64,000 bases of DNA from Micromonospora nigra (GCF_900091585.1 NZ_FMHT01000003.1:4765501-4829500); one strand, 5' to 3'; positions 15,985 to 24,655 are shown, counted from the first letter of the stretch. The notes: a model not told the origin generated them from the letters alone. Program-made: numbers and translations.

Positions 15985-16737
15985 ATGCGTCGAAGAATCA
16001 CCCTCCCACTCCTGGCGACCGGTGCCGTCGTCTCCTCCCTCGCCGTGGCCGCGCCGGCCCAGGCCCACGGCTACGTCTCGTCACCGCCCAGCCGACAGGC
16101 ACTCTGCGCGCAGGGCCGGGTCCCCGACTGCGGCCAGATCCGCTACGAACCGCAGAGCGTCGAGGGACCGAAGGGCCTGCGCAGCTGCCACGCCGGCATC
16201 GCCCACTTCGCCGTCCTCAACGACGACAGCCGTGGCTGGCCCGCCACCTCCGTCGGCACCTCGGTCACCTTCACCTGGGTGAACACCGCCCGGCACTCCA
16301 CGGCCAACTGGGAGTACTTCGTGGGCGGCACCCGGGTGGCCGTGTTCGACGGCGGCGGACGCCAGCCCGGCGCCACCGTCTCGCACACCGTCAACCTGGG
16401 CGGCTACCCCGGTCGGCAGAAGGTCCTCGCCGTGTGGAACATCTCCGACACCGCCAACGCGTTCTACTCCTGCGTCGACCTCCAGGTCGGTGGTGGTGGG
16501 GGCGGCCCCACGCCGAGCCCGAGCCCGACTCCGCCACCGACCTCCCCGCCCCCGCCCACGCCCACGCCCACCGCCACCAACCCGCCCGCGCCGGGCGGCA
16601 CCTGGACGGCGGGCCGGGCGTACGCCGTCGGCGACCAGGTCACCTACGGCGGATCCGCCTACCGTTGCCGGCAGGCGCACACCGCTCTCGCCGGCTGGGA
16701 ACCGCCGACCACCCCCGCCCTGTGGAGCCGGGTCTGA
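15985..16737 (+). CDS. secreted AA10 lytic polysaccharide monooxygenase with CBM5/12, chitin-type
   Basis: 250 residues; AAGGAG 8 nt before the ATG. The signal peptide ends APAQA-HGYVSS, making His28 the N-terminal copper ligand. The second His is in NTARHSTANWEYF and the axial Phe in TANAFYSCVDLQV. These, with YEPQSVEGPKG, closely follow the CBP21 type of chitin-active LPMO. A Pro/Thr/Ser linker leads to a C-terminal CBM5/12 (TWTAGRAYAVGDQVTYGG, ending ALWSRV) for chitin. It therefore complements the cellulose-type LPMO at 13371-14459. Confidence 0.93.
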   Translation: MRRRITLPLLATGAVVSSLAVAAPAQAHGYVSSPPSRQALCAQGRVPDCGQIRYEPQSVEGPKGLRSCHAGIAHFAVLNDDSRGWPATSVGTSVTFTWVNTARHSTANWEYFVGGTRVAVFDGGGRQPGATVSHTVNLGGYPGRQKVLAVWNISDTANAFYSCVDLQVGGGGGGPTPSPSPTPPPTSPPPPTPTPTATNPPAPGGTWTAGRAYAVGDQVTYGGSAYRCRQAHTALAGWEPPTTPALWSRV

Positions 16738-17396
16738 GCGACGGGTGCGGCCGGGTCAGCCGGACTCGGCCCGGCCGCGCACCCCGTACCCGCAGCGCAC
16801 CGCACCGCGACCCGGCGCGGCGGCGGGACCGCTGGTGGCTGCCGACCCTGGTGGCCGTCCTGCTGTCCGCCGGCTGCGTGACGTCCGCGCCACCGGCGGA
16901 TCCGGCGTCCGCGCCGCCGCCGTCGGCCGGCGCCCCGTCCGCGTCGACTCCGAGCGGACTCGACCTGCTGTACCTGTCGATGACGCTCGCCCACGTCGAG
17001 CAGACGCTGGAGATCGTCGCGCTCGTCCGGGGCCGGGTCGCCGACCCGCAGCTGCGCACCCTGGTCGCCGCCGTCGAGGTGACCGAGGCCGACGAGCGCG
17101 ACACCGTGCGGGGCTGGCTGCGCGAGGCCGGGCGGGACGGCCGTGACGACCACGACCACAGCGGGCACGTCACCGCGGCCGACGACCTGGCCCGGCTGCG
17201 TACTGCCGCCGACGGCGAGGTCGACGCCGTGCTGGCCGGCGTCCTCTCCGAGCATCAGCGTGCCGCCGCCGACCTGGCCCGGGCGCACCTGACGGCCGGC
17301 TCCGACCCCCGGGTGCTCGACCTGGCCGGGCGGATCGAGCGGTCCCGTACCGCCCAGGTCGCCATGTTGGCGGGACTGCCGTCGCCCGAGCCGTGA
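16722..17396 (+). CDS. DUF305-like lipoprotein
   Basis: About 224 residues. A basic stretch (DPARRRDRW), a membrane segment and a lipobox LLSAGC indicate an exported lipoprotein. Residues after the Pro/Ser linker (DLLYLSMTLAHVEQTLEIVALVRGRV, later EADERDTVRGWLREAG and a DDHDHSGH stretch) resemble DUF305, helical proteins with His/Met-rich metal-binding parts. The start is uncertain: the only GTG in frame before the signal is at 16722, overlapping the LPMO stop by 16 nt, with a weak ribosome site. An 11-bp hairpin (16745-16780) lies over its first codons. Confidence 0.7.
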   Translation: MEPGLSDGCGRVSRTRPGRAPRTRSAPHRDPARRRDRWWLPTLVAVLLSAGCVTSAPPADPASAPPPSAGAPSASTPSGLDLLYLSMTLAHVEQTLEIVALVRGRVADPQLRTLVAAVEVTEADERDTVRGWLREAGRDGRDDHDHSGHVTAADDLARLRTAADGEVDAVLAGVLSEHQRAAADLARAHLTAGSDPRVLDLAGRIERSRTAQVAMLAGLPSPEP

Positions 17397-17435
17397 CCCG
17401 GTGTCCGTGGGGCGGGCGGGGCAGACGCCGATCGG

Positions 17436-17846
17436 TCAGGCGGGACGCGGCTCCAGCCGGAGGGAGACAGAGTTCACGCAGTGCCGGGTGTCCTTCGGGG
17501 TGAAACCCTCGCCCCGGAAGACGTGCCCGAGGTGGCTGTCGCAGCGGGCGCAGCGGATCTCGGTGCGCACCATGCCGAGACTGGAGTCGTCCACCTCACG
17601 GACCGCGCCCGGGATGGCGTCGTCGAAGCTGGGCCAGCCACAGTGCGAGTCGAACTTGGTGTCGCTGGGGTACAACTCCGCACCGCAGGCCCGGCAGTGG
17701 TACATGCCGGCCGTCTTCGTGTCCACGTACTCGCCCGTCCACGGGCGCTCCGTGCCGGCCTCACGCAGCACCCGGAACTCCTCGGGGCTGAGCCGGACCC
17801 GCCACTCGTCCTCGGTGCGGGGCAGTTCACTGTCGTCGAGACTCAC
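17436..17846 (-). CDS. msrB: peptide-methionine (R)-S-oxide reductase
   Basis: 136 residues, whole family length. Reduces methionine-R-sulfoxide in proteins. Seen: two zinc CxxC pairs (CRAC, CARC), GWPSFDDAI, and the catalytic Cys in DTRHCVNSVSL. Convergent with the DUF305-like gene, only 39 bp apart. No msrA is present here. Confidence 0.95.
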   Translation of the reverse strand: MSLDDSELPRTEDEWRVRLSPEEFRVLREAGTERPWTGEYVDTKTAGMYHCRACGAELYPSDTKFDSHCGWPSFDDAIPGAVREVDDSSLGMVRTEIRCARCDSHLGHVFRGEGFTPKDTRHCVNSVSLRLEPRPA

Positions 17847-17894
17847 CCACCAACGGTACGTCGAACGTCGGACCTATCGCATATGGTCGCGGCC

Positions 17895-18920
17895 ATGGGT
17901 GGCACGAAGGCTGCGGCCGAGCAGATCGAGGTGGGCGGGCACACCGTCAGGTTGAGCAGTCCCGACCGGGTGATCTTCCCACAGCGCGGCTTCACCAAGG
18001 CCGACGTCTTCCACTACTACCTCGGGGTGGGAGAGGGCATCGTCCGCGCCCTGAGCAGGCGTCCCACCACGCTGCAGCGCTTCCCCGACGGCATAGAGGG
18101 GGAGGCGTTCTACCAGAAGCGGGTGCCGGCGCGAGGCGTGCCGCCCTGGGTCGAGACGGCCGAGATCACCTTCCCCAGCGGTCGCACCGCCGCCGAGTTG
18201 TGCCCGACCGACCTGGCCCACGTGGCCTGGGCGGCCCAGATGGGCACCGTCGTGTTCCACCCCTGGCCGGTGCGTGCCGCCGCGCCCGACCAACCCGACG
18301 AGCTACGGGTCGACCTCGATCCGCAGCCCGGCACCGACTTCGCCGACGCGGCGGCTGCCGCGGCCGAGCTGCGCGGGCTCCTCGACGAGCTGGGGGTGCC
18401 CGGCTGGCCGAAGACGTCCGGCGGCCGGGGCGTGCACGTCTACCTGCGCATCCAGCCCCGCTGGACGTTCGTCGAGGTGCGCCGCGCGACCATCGCCCTC
18501 GCCCGGGAACTGGAACGCCGCCGGCCGGAGCTGGTCACCACCGCCTGGTGGAAGGAGGAGCGCGGCGAACGGGTCTTCGTCGACTACAACCAGATGGCCC
18601 GCGACCGCACCATCGCCTGCGCGTACTCCCTCCGGGCCAACGGCCGGGCCACCGTCTCCACCCCCGTCACCTGGGAGGAGCTGGCCCAGGTCGATCCCGA
18701 CGACTTCGACCTGCGCACCGTTCCGGCCCGGCTGGCCGAGCGGGGCGACCCGCACGCCGGCATCGACGACGCCGGGTGGGACATCACCCCACTGTTGGAG
18801 TGGGCCGAGCGGGACGCCGCCGCCGGTCAGGGCGACCTGCCGTACCCGCCGGACCACCCGAAGATGCCCGGTGAGCCGAAGCGGGTGCAGCCGTCGAAGG
18901 ACCGCGACCGGCCGCGCTGA
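17895..18920 (+). CDS. LigD-type polymerase (primase-polymerase) for non-homologous end joining
   Basis: 341 residues, a stand-alone LigD polymerase domain of the archaeo-eukaryotic primase fold. Seen: the metal motif DELRVDLDPQPG (DxD), KTSGGRGVHVYLR (the SGxGxH motif) and VFVDYNQMARDRTIACAYSLR (third acid motif). It would fill gaps and add nucleotides at broken ends. The ligase partner is probably the gene at 21112-22224; no Ku gene was found. TATGGT lies 7 nt before the ATG at 17895, so that start (leaderless) was preferred to the ATG at 17883. Confidence 0.9.
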   Translation: MGGTKAAAEQIEVGGHTVRLSSPDRVIFPQRGFTKADVFHYYLGVGEGIVRALSRRPTTLQRFPDGIEGEAFYQKRVPARGVPPWVETAEITFPSGRTAAELCPTDLAHVAWAAQMGTVVFHPWPVRAAAPDQPDELRVDLDPQPGTDFADAAAAAAELRGLLDELGVPGWPKTSGGRGVHVYLRIQPRWTFVEVRRATIALARELERRRPELVTTAWWKEERGERVFVDYNQMARDRTIACAYSLRANGRATVSTPVTWEELAQVDPDDFDLRTVPARLAERGDPHAGIDDAGWDITPLLEWAERDAAAGQGDLPYPPDHPKMPGEPKRVQPSKDRDRPR

Positions 18921-18967
18921 CCGGCCCACCGGCCGCTGCCGCGGGTCGGCGCGGCAGACTGGCGGGC

Positions 18968-19399
18968 ATGGTTTCCACGGCAGGGGTGATCAGGGGGCTC
19001 GTGGGCGTCTACCACGCCGACGGCGGTCTACGCGGCGAGCTGGCGTACGTCGTCGGCAAGCTGCGGGGGACGGCCGAGTGCGCGCTCTGCGACATCACCC
19101 ACGGTGCCCTCGGGCGCAAGCGGGAGTGGCGGGAGCTGCTACCGCAACTGGGTGTCCCGGTCGACCTGGTGCACCTCAACGAGCGGACCGCCGAGGTGTG
19201 CGCCGCCAGCGAAGGGCGCACGCCGTGCGTGCTGGCCATGACGGGCACCGGCCCGGTACCGCTGCTCGGCCCGGCCGACCTCGCCGCCCTCGACGGCAGC
19301 GTGGCCCGCTTCGCCGCGCGGCTGCGCGCCGCCGCCGACGAGGCGGGGCTGCGCTGGGCGGCCACAACCACGGGCGCCTCCGCGCCCCGTGTGCGGTGA
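18968..19399 (+). CDS. conserved protein of unknown function with a CALC motif
   Basis: 143 residues, not recognised. It begins MVSTAGVIRGLVGVYHADGG, contains GKLRGTAECALCDITHG near residue 40 and ends with an Arg/Thr-rich tail. The CxxC could bind metal or be redox-active. No signal peptide or membrane helix. It follows the LigD-type polymerase by 47 bp on the same strand. CAGACT lies 7 nt before the ATG, a weak leaderless -10. Confidence 0.7.
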   Translation: MVSTAGVIRGLVGVYHADGGLRGELAYVVGKLRGTAECALCDITHGALGRKREWRELLPQLGVPVDLVHLNERTAEVCAASEGRTPCVLAMTGTGPVPLLGPADLAALDGSVARFAARLRAAADEAGLRWAATTTGASAPRVR

Positions 19400-19412
19400 C
19401 GACACCGGCGGC

Positions 19413-19496
19413 TCAGAGGGCGAGCTTCATACCCTCGTGACTGGCGACGAAGCCGAGCCGCCGGTAGAAGCGGTGCGCGTCGTCACAACGGCGGTC
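19413..19496 (-). pseudogene. 3' remnant of a GNAT acetyltransferase gene
   Basis: On the minus strand, directly after the hydrolase stop, the frame reads CDDAHRFYRRLGFVASHEGM and then KLAL and a TGA at 19415-19413. HRFYRRLGF is the hallmark end of the GNAT fold, but nothing of the rest of the gene is present: the same frame upstream is hydrolase DNA. So about 25 codons of a lost or transposed acetyltransferase remain, probably left by a deletion. Confidence 0.65.
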
Positions 19497-21078
19497 AACG
19501 GGCCGGGCAGCGCAGCCCCTCCCGGGGAACGGTCAACTCGATCAGGTAGGCGTCGACGGCCTCGGTGATGCACCGCGTCTGCGGGTACGCCGTGTGCCCC
19601 TCACCCTCCCAGGTGAGCACCCGACCCACGCCGAGCATGTCGGCCAGCGCGGGGGTCTGCTCGTACGGCGTCGCCGGGTCGCCCGTCGTGCCCACCACCA
19701 GGATCGGCGGGGCACCCTCGGCCCGGCCCGTCGGGTAGGGGTCCCGCCCGCCCGGCCACTCCGTGCACGACAGCATGCCCACCGCCAGCGCCGGGCCGAA
19801 CAGCGGGTACTTCTGCCGCCACTGCGACTGGAGTTCGCGGATGCGTTCCCGGCTCGGCCGCTCCTCCTCGTCGGCGCAGTTCACCGCGAGGTTGGCGTCG
19901 AACAGGTTGCTGTAGTGGCCGTCGGAGTCCCGGTCGGCGTACGCGTCGGCGAGGCGGAACACCTCGTCGGGGTCGCCGTCGGCCAGGCGGTCGATCGCCC
20001 GCGCCAGCTCCTGCCAACCCGACTCGGTGTAGAGCGACGAGATCACCGCGTAGAAGACCCAACCCGCGGTGGCCTCCCGGCCGTCCGCCGCCCGTACGGG
20101 GGAGACCCGGGCCTTGTCGATGGCCGACGTCACCGCCGCCCGCGCGTCGGGCGCGATCGGGCAGCGCCCCGCGTTGGCGGCGCACCACCGGGTGAAGTTG
20201 GCGAACGCCCGCTCGAAGCCCTTCGCCTGGCTCTCCGAGCCGGCGATCAGCCCCTGGCGGGGGTCCACCGCGCCGTCGAGCACCAGCGCCCGCACCCGCT
20301 GCGGGTAGAGCTGGGCGTACGTGGCGCCGAGCAGCGTGCCGTACGAGTAGCCGAGGTAGGTCAGCTTCTCGTCGCCGACGGCGTTGCGGACGGCGTCCAT
20401 GTCCCGGGCGGCCTGCTCGGTGCTGTAGAGCACGAGCTGGTCGCCGTACCTGTCCCCGCACCCCGCCCCGATCCGCTGGGTGAGTGCGACGTAACCGTCG
20501 AACGCCTGCTGGCTGGCCGGATCGGGGTCGTAGCCGAAGCTGGCGTCCAGGTCGGCGTCGGAGATGCACTCCACGGGGCTGGACCGGTCCACTCCGCGTG
20601 GGTCGAAGCCGACGATGTCGAAGCGTTCGGTGATCGAGTCGGGCAGCCCGCCGAACGACGGCCCGAACGACAGGTAGACGGCCGTGTCCACCCCCGAGGC
20701 GCCCGGCCCGCCCGGGTTGACCACCAGGGAGCCGATCCGGTCGCGCTGCTTGGTGGAGCGGGCCCGCAGCAACGCGATCTCGAAGGTCTCCCCGGCGCCG
20801 GGGCTGGCCGACGCGCCGCCGCCGTCACCCCAGTCGCGGGGGACCTGGATCCGCGCACACTCGTAGCGCATGCCCGGTGCGCCTCGCCCGACCAGCTGCT
20901 CGGGGACCTCCGGGCAGGCCCGCCAGGTCGGCGACGTGCCCACCGCGGCGGCCTCGCTCTCGGCGTCGGTGCGCGGCGCGAACGCCGGCAGCGTGCAGCC
21001 GGCGGCGACCAGCGCACCGGCGACCAGGCCGGCGAGGGTGAGGCGGAACCGGCTGAACCGGTCGGCGGTACGGGTCAC
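19495..21078 (-). CDS. secreted alpha/beta hydrolase, TAP-like (tripeptidyl aminopeptidase family) lipoprotein
   Basis: 527 residues. Signal with lipobox LVAAGC (Cys28), so a membrane-anchored exported enzyme. Alpha/beta-hydrolase core: oxyanion strand VVNPGGPGASG, nucleophile Ser in LGYSYGTLLG, acid in VVGTTGDPATPYE, and His in WEGEGHTAYPQ, with the C-terminal TAP-like domain. Members of this family cleave N-terminal tripeptides or esters. GGAGG precedes the GTG start by about 7 nt. Its stop lies beside the GNAT remnant. Confidence 0.92.
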   Translation of the reverse strand: MTRTADRFSRFRLTLAGLVAGALVAAGCTLPAFAPRTDAESEAAAVGTSPTWRACPEVPEQLVGRGAPGMRYECARIQVPRDWGDGGGASASPGAGETFEIALLRARSTKQRDRIGSLVVNPGGPGASGVDTAVYLSFGPSFGGLPDSITERFDIVGFDPRGVDRSSPVECISDADLDASFGYDPDPASQQAFDGYVALTQRIGAGCGDRYGDQLVLYSTEQAARDMDAVRNAVGDEKLTYLGYSYGTLLGATYAQLYPQRVRALVLDGAVDPRQGLIAGSESQAKGFERAFANFTRWCAANAGRCPIAPDARAAVTSAIDKARVSPVRAADGREATAGWVFYAVISSLYTESGWQELARAIDRLADGDPDEVFRLADAYADRDSDGHYSNLFDANLAVNCADEEERPSRERIRELQSQWRQKYPLFGPALAVGMLSCTEWPGGRDPYPTGRAEGAPPILVVGTTGDPATPYEQTPALADMLGVGRVLTWEGEGHTAYPQTRCITEAVDAYLIELTVPREGLRCPAR

Positions 21079-21111
21079 GAGCGGGCCTCCGTGGTGGGGT
21101 CGACGGCCAGG

Positions 21112-22224
21112 CTACGCGGGGTCGCGCGAGGCCCCCACGGGCACCGCCGGATCGCCCCGCAGGACCTGGTCCACGTCGAACCGGACCGGACGGTCGAGCT
21201 GGTCGTAGCGGCACGAGCGGGGGTCGCGGTCGGGGCGCCAGCGCGCGAAGCGGGCCGTGTGTCGGAACCGGTCGCCCTCCATCGCGTCGTAGGCCACCTC
21301 GACGACCAGCTCGGGTCGCACCGGCTCCCACTCCAGGTTCTTGCCGCCCGTCCACCGGCTCACCCCGCCCGGGATGCGCTGCCCGCGTTCGTGGTCGCCG
21401 TGCGCCCACGGGTGGTCGTCGCCCACCTCCCGGTAGGGAGCCAGCTCCTCCAGCAGCTCGGCGCGGCGGGCCATGGTGAACGAGGCGCTCACGCCGACGT
21501 GGTGCAGGATCCCCTCGTCGTCGTAGAGGCCGAGCAGCAGCGAACCCACCACCGGACCGGACTTGTGCCAGCGGAAGCCGGCCACCACCACGTCGGCGGT
21601 ACGGGTGTGCTTGACCTTGAACATGAGCCGCCTGCCCGGCTCGTACGGCAGGTCGGCGGGCTTGGCGATCAGGCCGTCGAGCCCGGCGCCCTCGAACACG
21701 TCGAACCAGCGGTGGGCCGTGTCGACGTCGGTGGTGACCTGGGTGACGTGCACCGGCGGGCGCACCCCGGCCAGAGCCTGCTCCAGCCGGGCCCGGCGCT
21801 GCGGGTAGGGCAGGTCGAGCAGCGCCTCGTCGCCCAGGGCGAGCAGGTCGAACGCGACGAAGTCGGCCGGGGTGGTCTCGGCCAGCAGCTTCACCCGGGA
21901 CGCGGCCGGGTGGATGCGTTGGGCCAGCAGCTCGAAGTCGAGCCGAGGCTGGGCGCTCGGGCCGTCGCGCCGGATGACGATCAGCTCACCGTCGACGGCG
22001 CAGCGTTCCGGCAGCTGTCGACGGGCCTGCTCCACCACCTCGGGGAAGTAGCGCGTCATCATCTTGCCGCCCCGGCTGGCCAGCTCGACGGAGTCGCCGT
22101 CGCGCAGCACGACGCAGCGGAAACCGTCCCACTTCGGCTCGTAGGTCATGCCGGCCGCGGTGGGGATCTTCGACACGCTCTTGGCCAGCATCGGTTCGAC
22201 GGGCGAAGTGATCGGCAGCTCCAC
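21112..22224 (-). CDS. ATP-dependent DNA ligase (LigC/LigD ligase-domain type)
   Basis: 370 residues. Nucleotidyltransferase domain with adenylated Lys31 in YEPKWDGFR, CAVDGELIV (motif III region), DGLIAKPADLPY (motif IV) and RLMFKVKHTRTADVVVAGF (motif V), then an OB-fold domain. It seals nicks or blunt ends, probably with the LigD-type polymerase at 17895-18920. The C-terminus ends in a short Arg/Asp/Pro-rich tail. It lies 33 bp upstream of the hydrolase gene on the same strand. GTG start. Confidence 0.93.
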   Translation of the reverse strand: MELPITSPVEPMLAKSVSKIPTAAGMTYEPKWDGFRCVVLRDGDSVELASRGGKMMTRYFPEVVEQARRQLPERCAVDGELIVIRRDGPSAQPRLDFELLAQRIHPAASRVKLLAETTPADFVAFDLLALGDEALLDLPYPQRRARLEQALAGVRPPVHVTQVTTDVDTAHRWFDVFEGAGLDGLIAKPADLPYEPGRRLMFKVKHTRTADVVVAGFRWHKSGPVVGSLLLGLYDDEGILHHVGVSASFTMARRAELLEELAPYREVGDDHPWAHGDHERGQRIPGGVSRWTGGKNLEWEPVRPELVVEVAYDAMEGDRFRHTARFARWRPDRDPRSCRYDQLDRPVRFDVDQVLRGDPAVPVGASRDPA

Positions 22225-22347
22225 GGCGACCAGTCAACCAGACGCCACCGACAGTCGTGAGCAGGATCACGGTGGGTGGACGGGCGCCGTGTCCGGCGGA
22301 GCCCCGCCCGTCACCGCCGGGCGAATCAGAAAGCCGCTGCTCAGAGC

Positions 22348-22353
22348 TACTTT
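22348..22353 (+). promoter_or_regulatory. -10 element TACTTT of a leaderless promoter
   Basis: TACTTT followed by exactly 6 nt and the GTG at 22360. There is no ribosome site between. It fixes the start of the small gene. Confidence 0.65.
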
Positions 22354-22359
22354 CGCGGG

Positions 22360-22572
22360 GTGTCTGAGTGGGTGTGCGGGTGTTGCGGGCGATGGCGGGT
22401 GACCGTCGAGCTGATCCGTGGCCGGCACCGCTACCGCCTGGTGCGGCGGTACCCGCCGAGCTTCGGCGGCGGCAAGGACGTGCTCGGCGAGGTCGGTTCC
22501 GTGGCGGAACTGGAGGACCTGCTGCGCAGGCGTACCCCGCTGGGGCTGGCCGACCTGCGCGAGGCCGCCTGA
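22360..22572 (+). CDS. small conserved protein with a CGCC motif
   Basis: 70 residues from the leaderless GTG. It begins VSEWVCGCCGRWRVTVEL and continues with a basic, beta-like stretch GRHRYRLVRRYPPSFGGG and an acidic/Leu C-terminus (VAELEDLLRRRTPLGLADL). The three Cys could bind metal, but no known fold is evident. Convergent with the next GNAT gene. Function unknown. Confidence 0.65.
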   Translation: MSEWVCGCCGRWRVTVELIRGRHRYRLVRRYPPSFGGGKDVLGEVGSVAELEDLLRRRTPLGLADLREAA

Positions 22573-22597
22573 GCGTCACCGACCGGGCCCGGTCCGG

Positions 22598-23101
22598 TCA
22601 ACCGCAGGCGGAACCGTTCGGGTCCGCCACCGGGGTCAACCGCTTCTCCAGCAGGGCCAACCGGATGCCGTTCGGGTCCGGCCGGTGGCCCACCACCTGG
22701 TAGCCGTGCCGGTGGTAGAGGCGCAGGTTCTGCCCGCTGTCGGCCCCGGTGAACAACGCGAACCGCGACACCCGGTCGGCGCAGGCGGCCTCGACCGCGC
22801 GCAGCAGTCGACCGCCGAGGCCCCGGCCCTGCTGGTCCGGGGCCACCGACAACCGCCCGACGTGCGCGGTGCCGCCCTCGACGCGGGCCCGCACCGAGCC
22901 GACCAGACGTGACCCCAGTCGGGCGGCCAGCACCACCTGCCCGTCGGCGAGCGCGGCCCGCACCTCCTCCAGGGTCTCGGTCAGCGGCGGCAGGAACGGG
23001 TCGGCGTAGCGCTGTGCCTCGACCACGTAGGCGGCGCGCTGCACGGTGAGGATCTCGCCAGCGTCGACGGGAGCCGCCGGGGCGATCAACGCAGTGGTCA
23101 C
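22598..23101 (-). CDS. GNAT family N-acetyltransferase
   Basis: 167 residues from the GTG at 23101. N-terminal beta/alpha part (AGEILTVQRAAYVVEAQRY), VLAARLGSRLVGSVRARVEG, then the acetyl-CoA motif VGRLSVAPDQQGRGLGGRLL (about 95-115) and LYHRHGYQVVG. Substrate not predictable. TGGGCT stands 6 nt before the start. The longer frame to 23638 is antisense to the DUF1990 gene. Confidence 0.88.
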   Translation of the reverse strand: MTTALIAPAAPVDAGEILTVQRAAYVVEAQRYADPFLPPLTETLEEVRAALADGQVVLAARLGSRLVGSVRARVEGGTAHVGRLSVAPDQQGRGLGGRLLRAVEAACADRVSRFALFTGADSGQNLRLYHRHGYQVVGHRPDPNGIRLALLEKRLTPVADPNGSACG

Positions 23102-23191
23102 GCCGCCAGCCCACCACACCGTCGCCACCCGGCACCCGGCGGCCCGGCCGTACGCTGGCGGCATCGCAGTCGAGCCCTGGAGGTGCGCGCC

Positions 23192-23695
23192 GTGCCGGAG
23201 CTGACCTACCCGCACGTCGGCGCCACCCGTGCCGGCGACCTGCCCGCCGGGTGGCGGCACGTGCGACACCGCGTCCGCCTGCCCGACACCTGCTATGCCA
23301 CGGCCGGCGCGGCGGTGCTCGGATTCGACCTGCACCGGGCGGCGGGCATCGGGATCCGGGCCGACGCCGACCGGGCCGCCCCCGGCGTGTGCGTGGTGTC
23401 CCGCCTCGGCGTCGGGCCGCTGCGCATGTCCGCGCCGTGCGCGGTGGTCTGGGCCGTCGACGACGACCGGCGGACCGGCTTCGGGTACGGCACCCTGCCC
23501 GGGCATCCCGCCCGCGGCGAGGAGGCGTTCGTGGTGAGCCGGGACGACGCCGGCCGGGTCTGGTTCGAGGTGGTGGCGTTCAGCCGCCCCGCCAGCCCGC
23601 TGATGCGGGCCGCCGGCCCCGTCGGGCGGGCCTTCCAACGGGCGTACGCCTGGTGGCTCGGCCGCACGCTGCGTCGCCTGTGCCGGCGGGCCTGA
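23192..23695 (+). CDS. DUF1990 family protein
   Basis: 167 residues. LTYPHVGATRAGDLPAGWRHVRHRVRLP at the start and GFGYGTLPGHPARGEEAFVVSRDDAGRVWFEVVAFSRPA later are typical of DUF1990, small beta-rich proteins of unknown role found in plants and actinobacteria. GGAGG (23179-23183) lies 8 nt before the GTG chosen; a GTG at 23183 is too close to the ribosome site. Confidence 0.85.
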   Translation: MPELTYPHVGATRAGDLPAGWRHVRHRVRLPDTCYATAGAAVLGFDLHRAAGIGIRADADRAAPGVCVVSRLGVGPLRMSAPCAVVWAVDDDRRTGFGYGTLPGHPARGEEAFVVSRDDAGRVWFEVVAFSRPASPLMRAAGPVGRAFQRAYAWWLGRTLRRLCRRA

Positions 23696-23734
23696 CAGCG
23701 ATGGCCGGCGGGCCCGGACCCCGGGCGGGTCGGC

Positions 23735-24655
23735 TCAGAACCGGGCGAAGGAGCGGATCGGGGCGCGGGGCCCGAACTTGGGGGCCTGGACGCCCGCCGC
23801 CTCCAGCAGCCGGCAGACCCGGCCCCGGTGCCCCCGGAACGGCTCCAGCAGCGCCAACATCCGGGCGTCGTCACCGCGCGGCTCGCCGGCGAGGGCCCAG
23901 GCGACCGTGTTCGGCACGTGGTAGTCGCCGACACTGACCGCGTCGGCGTCCCCGTACGCGACCCGCACCACCTCGGCGGCCGTCCACGGCCCGATCCCGG
24001 GGACGGCGGTCAACCGGCGGGTGGCCTCGGCCGAGTCCGCGCAGCGTTCCCACCGCTGCGCCAGGGCGGCGGCCCGACGCAGCGTCTCGGCGCGGCGCTG
24101 CTCCACTCCGAACGGGTGGAAGACCCAGTAGGGCGTCGCGGCGATCGCCGCCGGTTCGGGCGGCAGCAGCAGCGGCTGCATCGGTCCCGGCGCGGGTTCC
24201 GCGAAGTGGCGAACCGTGGCCGCGTACCCCCGGTACGCCTCCTTGCCGGTCACCTTCTGCTCCAGGACCGCCCGCAACACCCGGGGGAACACCAGCCCGG
24301 TGGCGGGCATCCGCAGCCCCGCGTGCCGGGCGGCCAGCCGGGCCACCACCGGATGGGCCGCGGCCAGGGCGGCGAACCCCGTCAGGTCGTCGCGCAGCCC
24401 GGCCACCGCGTCGGCCCGGTGCACCAGCCAGTCGCCGCCCGGTCCGTACCCCTCGGCGTGCAGCTCGCCCGCCGCCGGGCGCAGCCCCAGCGTGCCCGGC
24501 CCGGTCGGGGTGCGGGCGGCCCACCAGAAGGTGCCCCCGACGATCCGCGCGCAGGGGTCGTACGGGCTGAAGGTCAACGGCCGGACCGACTCGGCCAGCC
24601 GGTATCCGGGCGGTGGGCGCAGCACCCGGCGGGCGGTGGGTTCGGAGCCGGTCAC
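23735..24655 (-). CDS. DNA-3-methyladenine glycosylase II-like base-excision enzyme (HhH-GPD)
   Basis: 306 residues. The helix-hairpin-helix is LTAVPGIGPWTAAEVVRVAYG, and the catalytic Asp follows in AVSVGDYHVPNTVAW, as in AlkA. The N-terminal half (RPLTFSPYDPC..) is a beta domain like AlkA. It would excise alkylated bases. No iron-sulfur cluster Cys set is present. CAGCAT lies 6 nt before the GTG start, consistent with a leaderless message. Set off from the next gene upstream by a set of three hairpins. Confidence 0.88.
   Translation of the reverse strand: MTGSEPTARRVLRPPPGYRLAESVRPLTFSPYDPCARIVGGTFWWAARTPTGPGTLGLRPAAGELHAEGYGPGGDWLVHRADAVAGLRDDLTGFAALAAAHPVVARLAARHAGLRMPATGLVFPRVLRAVLEQKVTGKEAYRGYAATVRHFAEPAPGPMQPLLLPPEPAAIAATPYWVFHPFGVEQRRAETLRRAAALAQRWERCADSAEATRRLTAVPGIGPWTAAEVVRVAYGDADAVSVGDYHVPNTVAWALAGEPRGDDARMLALLEPFRGHRGRVCRLLEAAGVQAPKFGPRAPIRSFARF

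Noticed and set aside
19594..22260. 888-codon open frame on the plus strand
   Set aside because: Antisense to the hydrolase and ligase genes, which have intact catalytic motifs.
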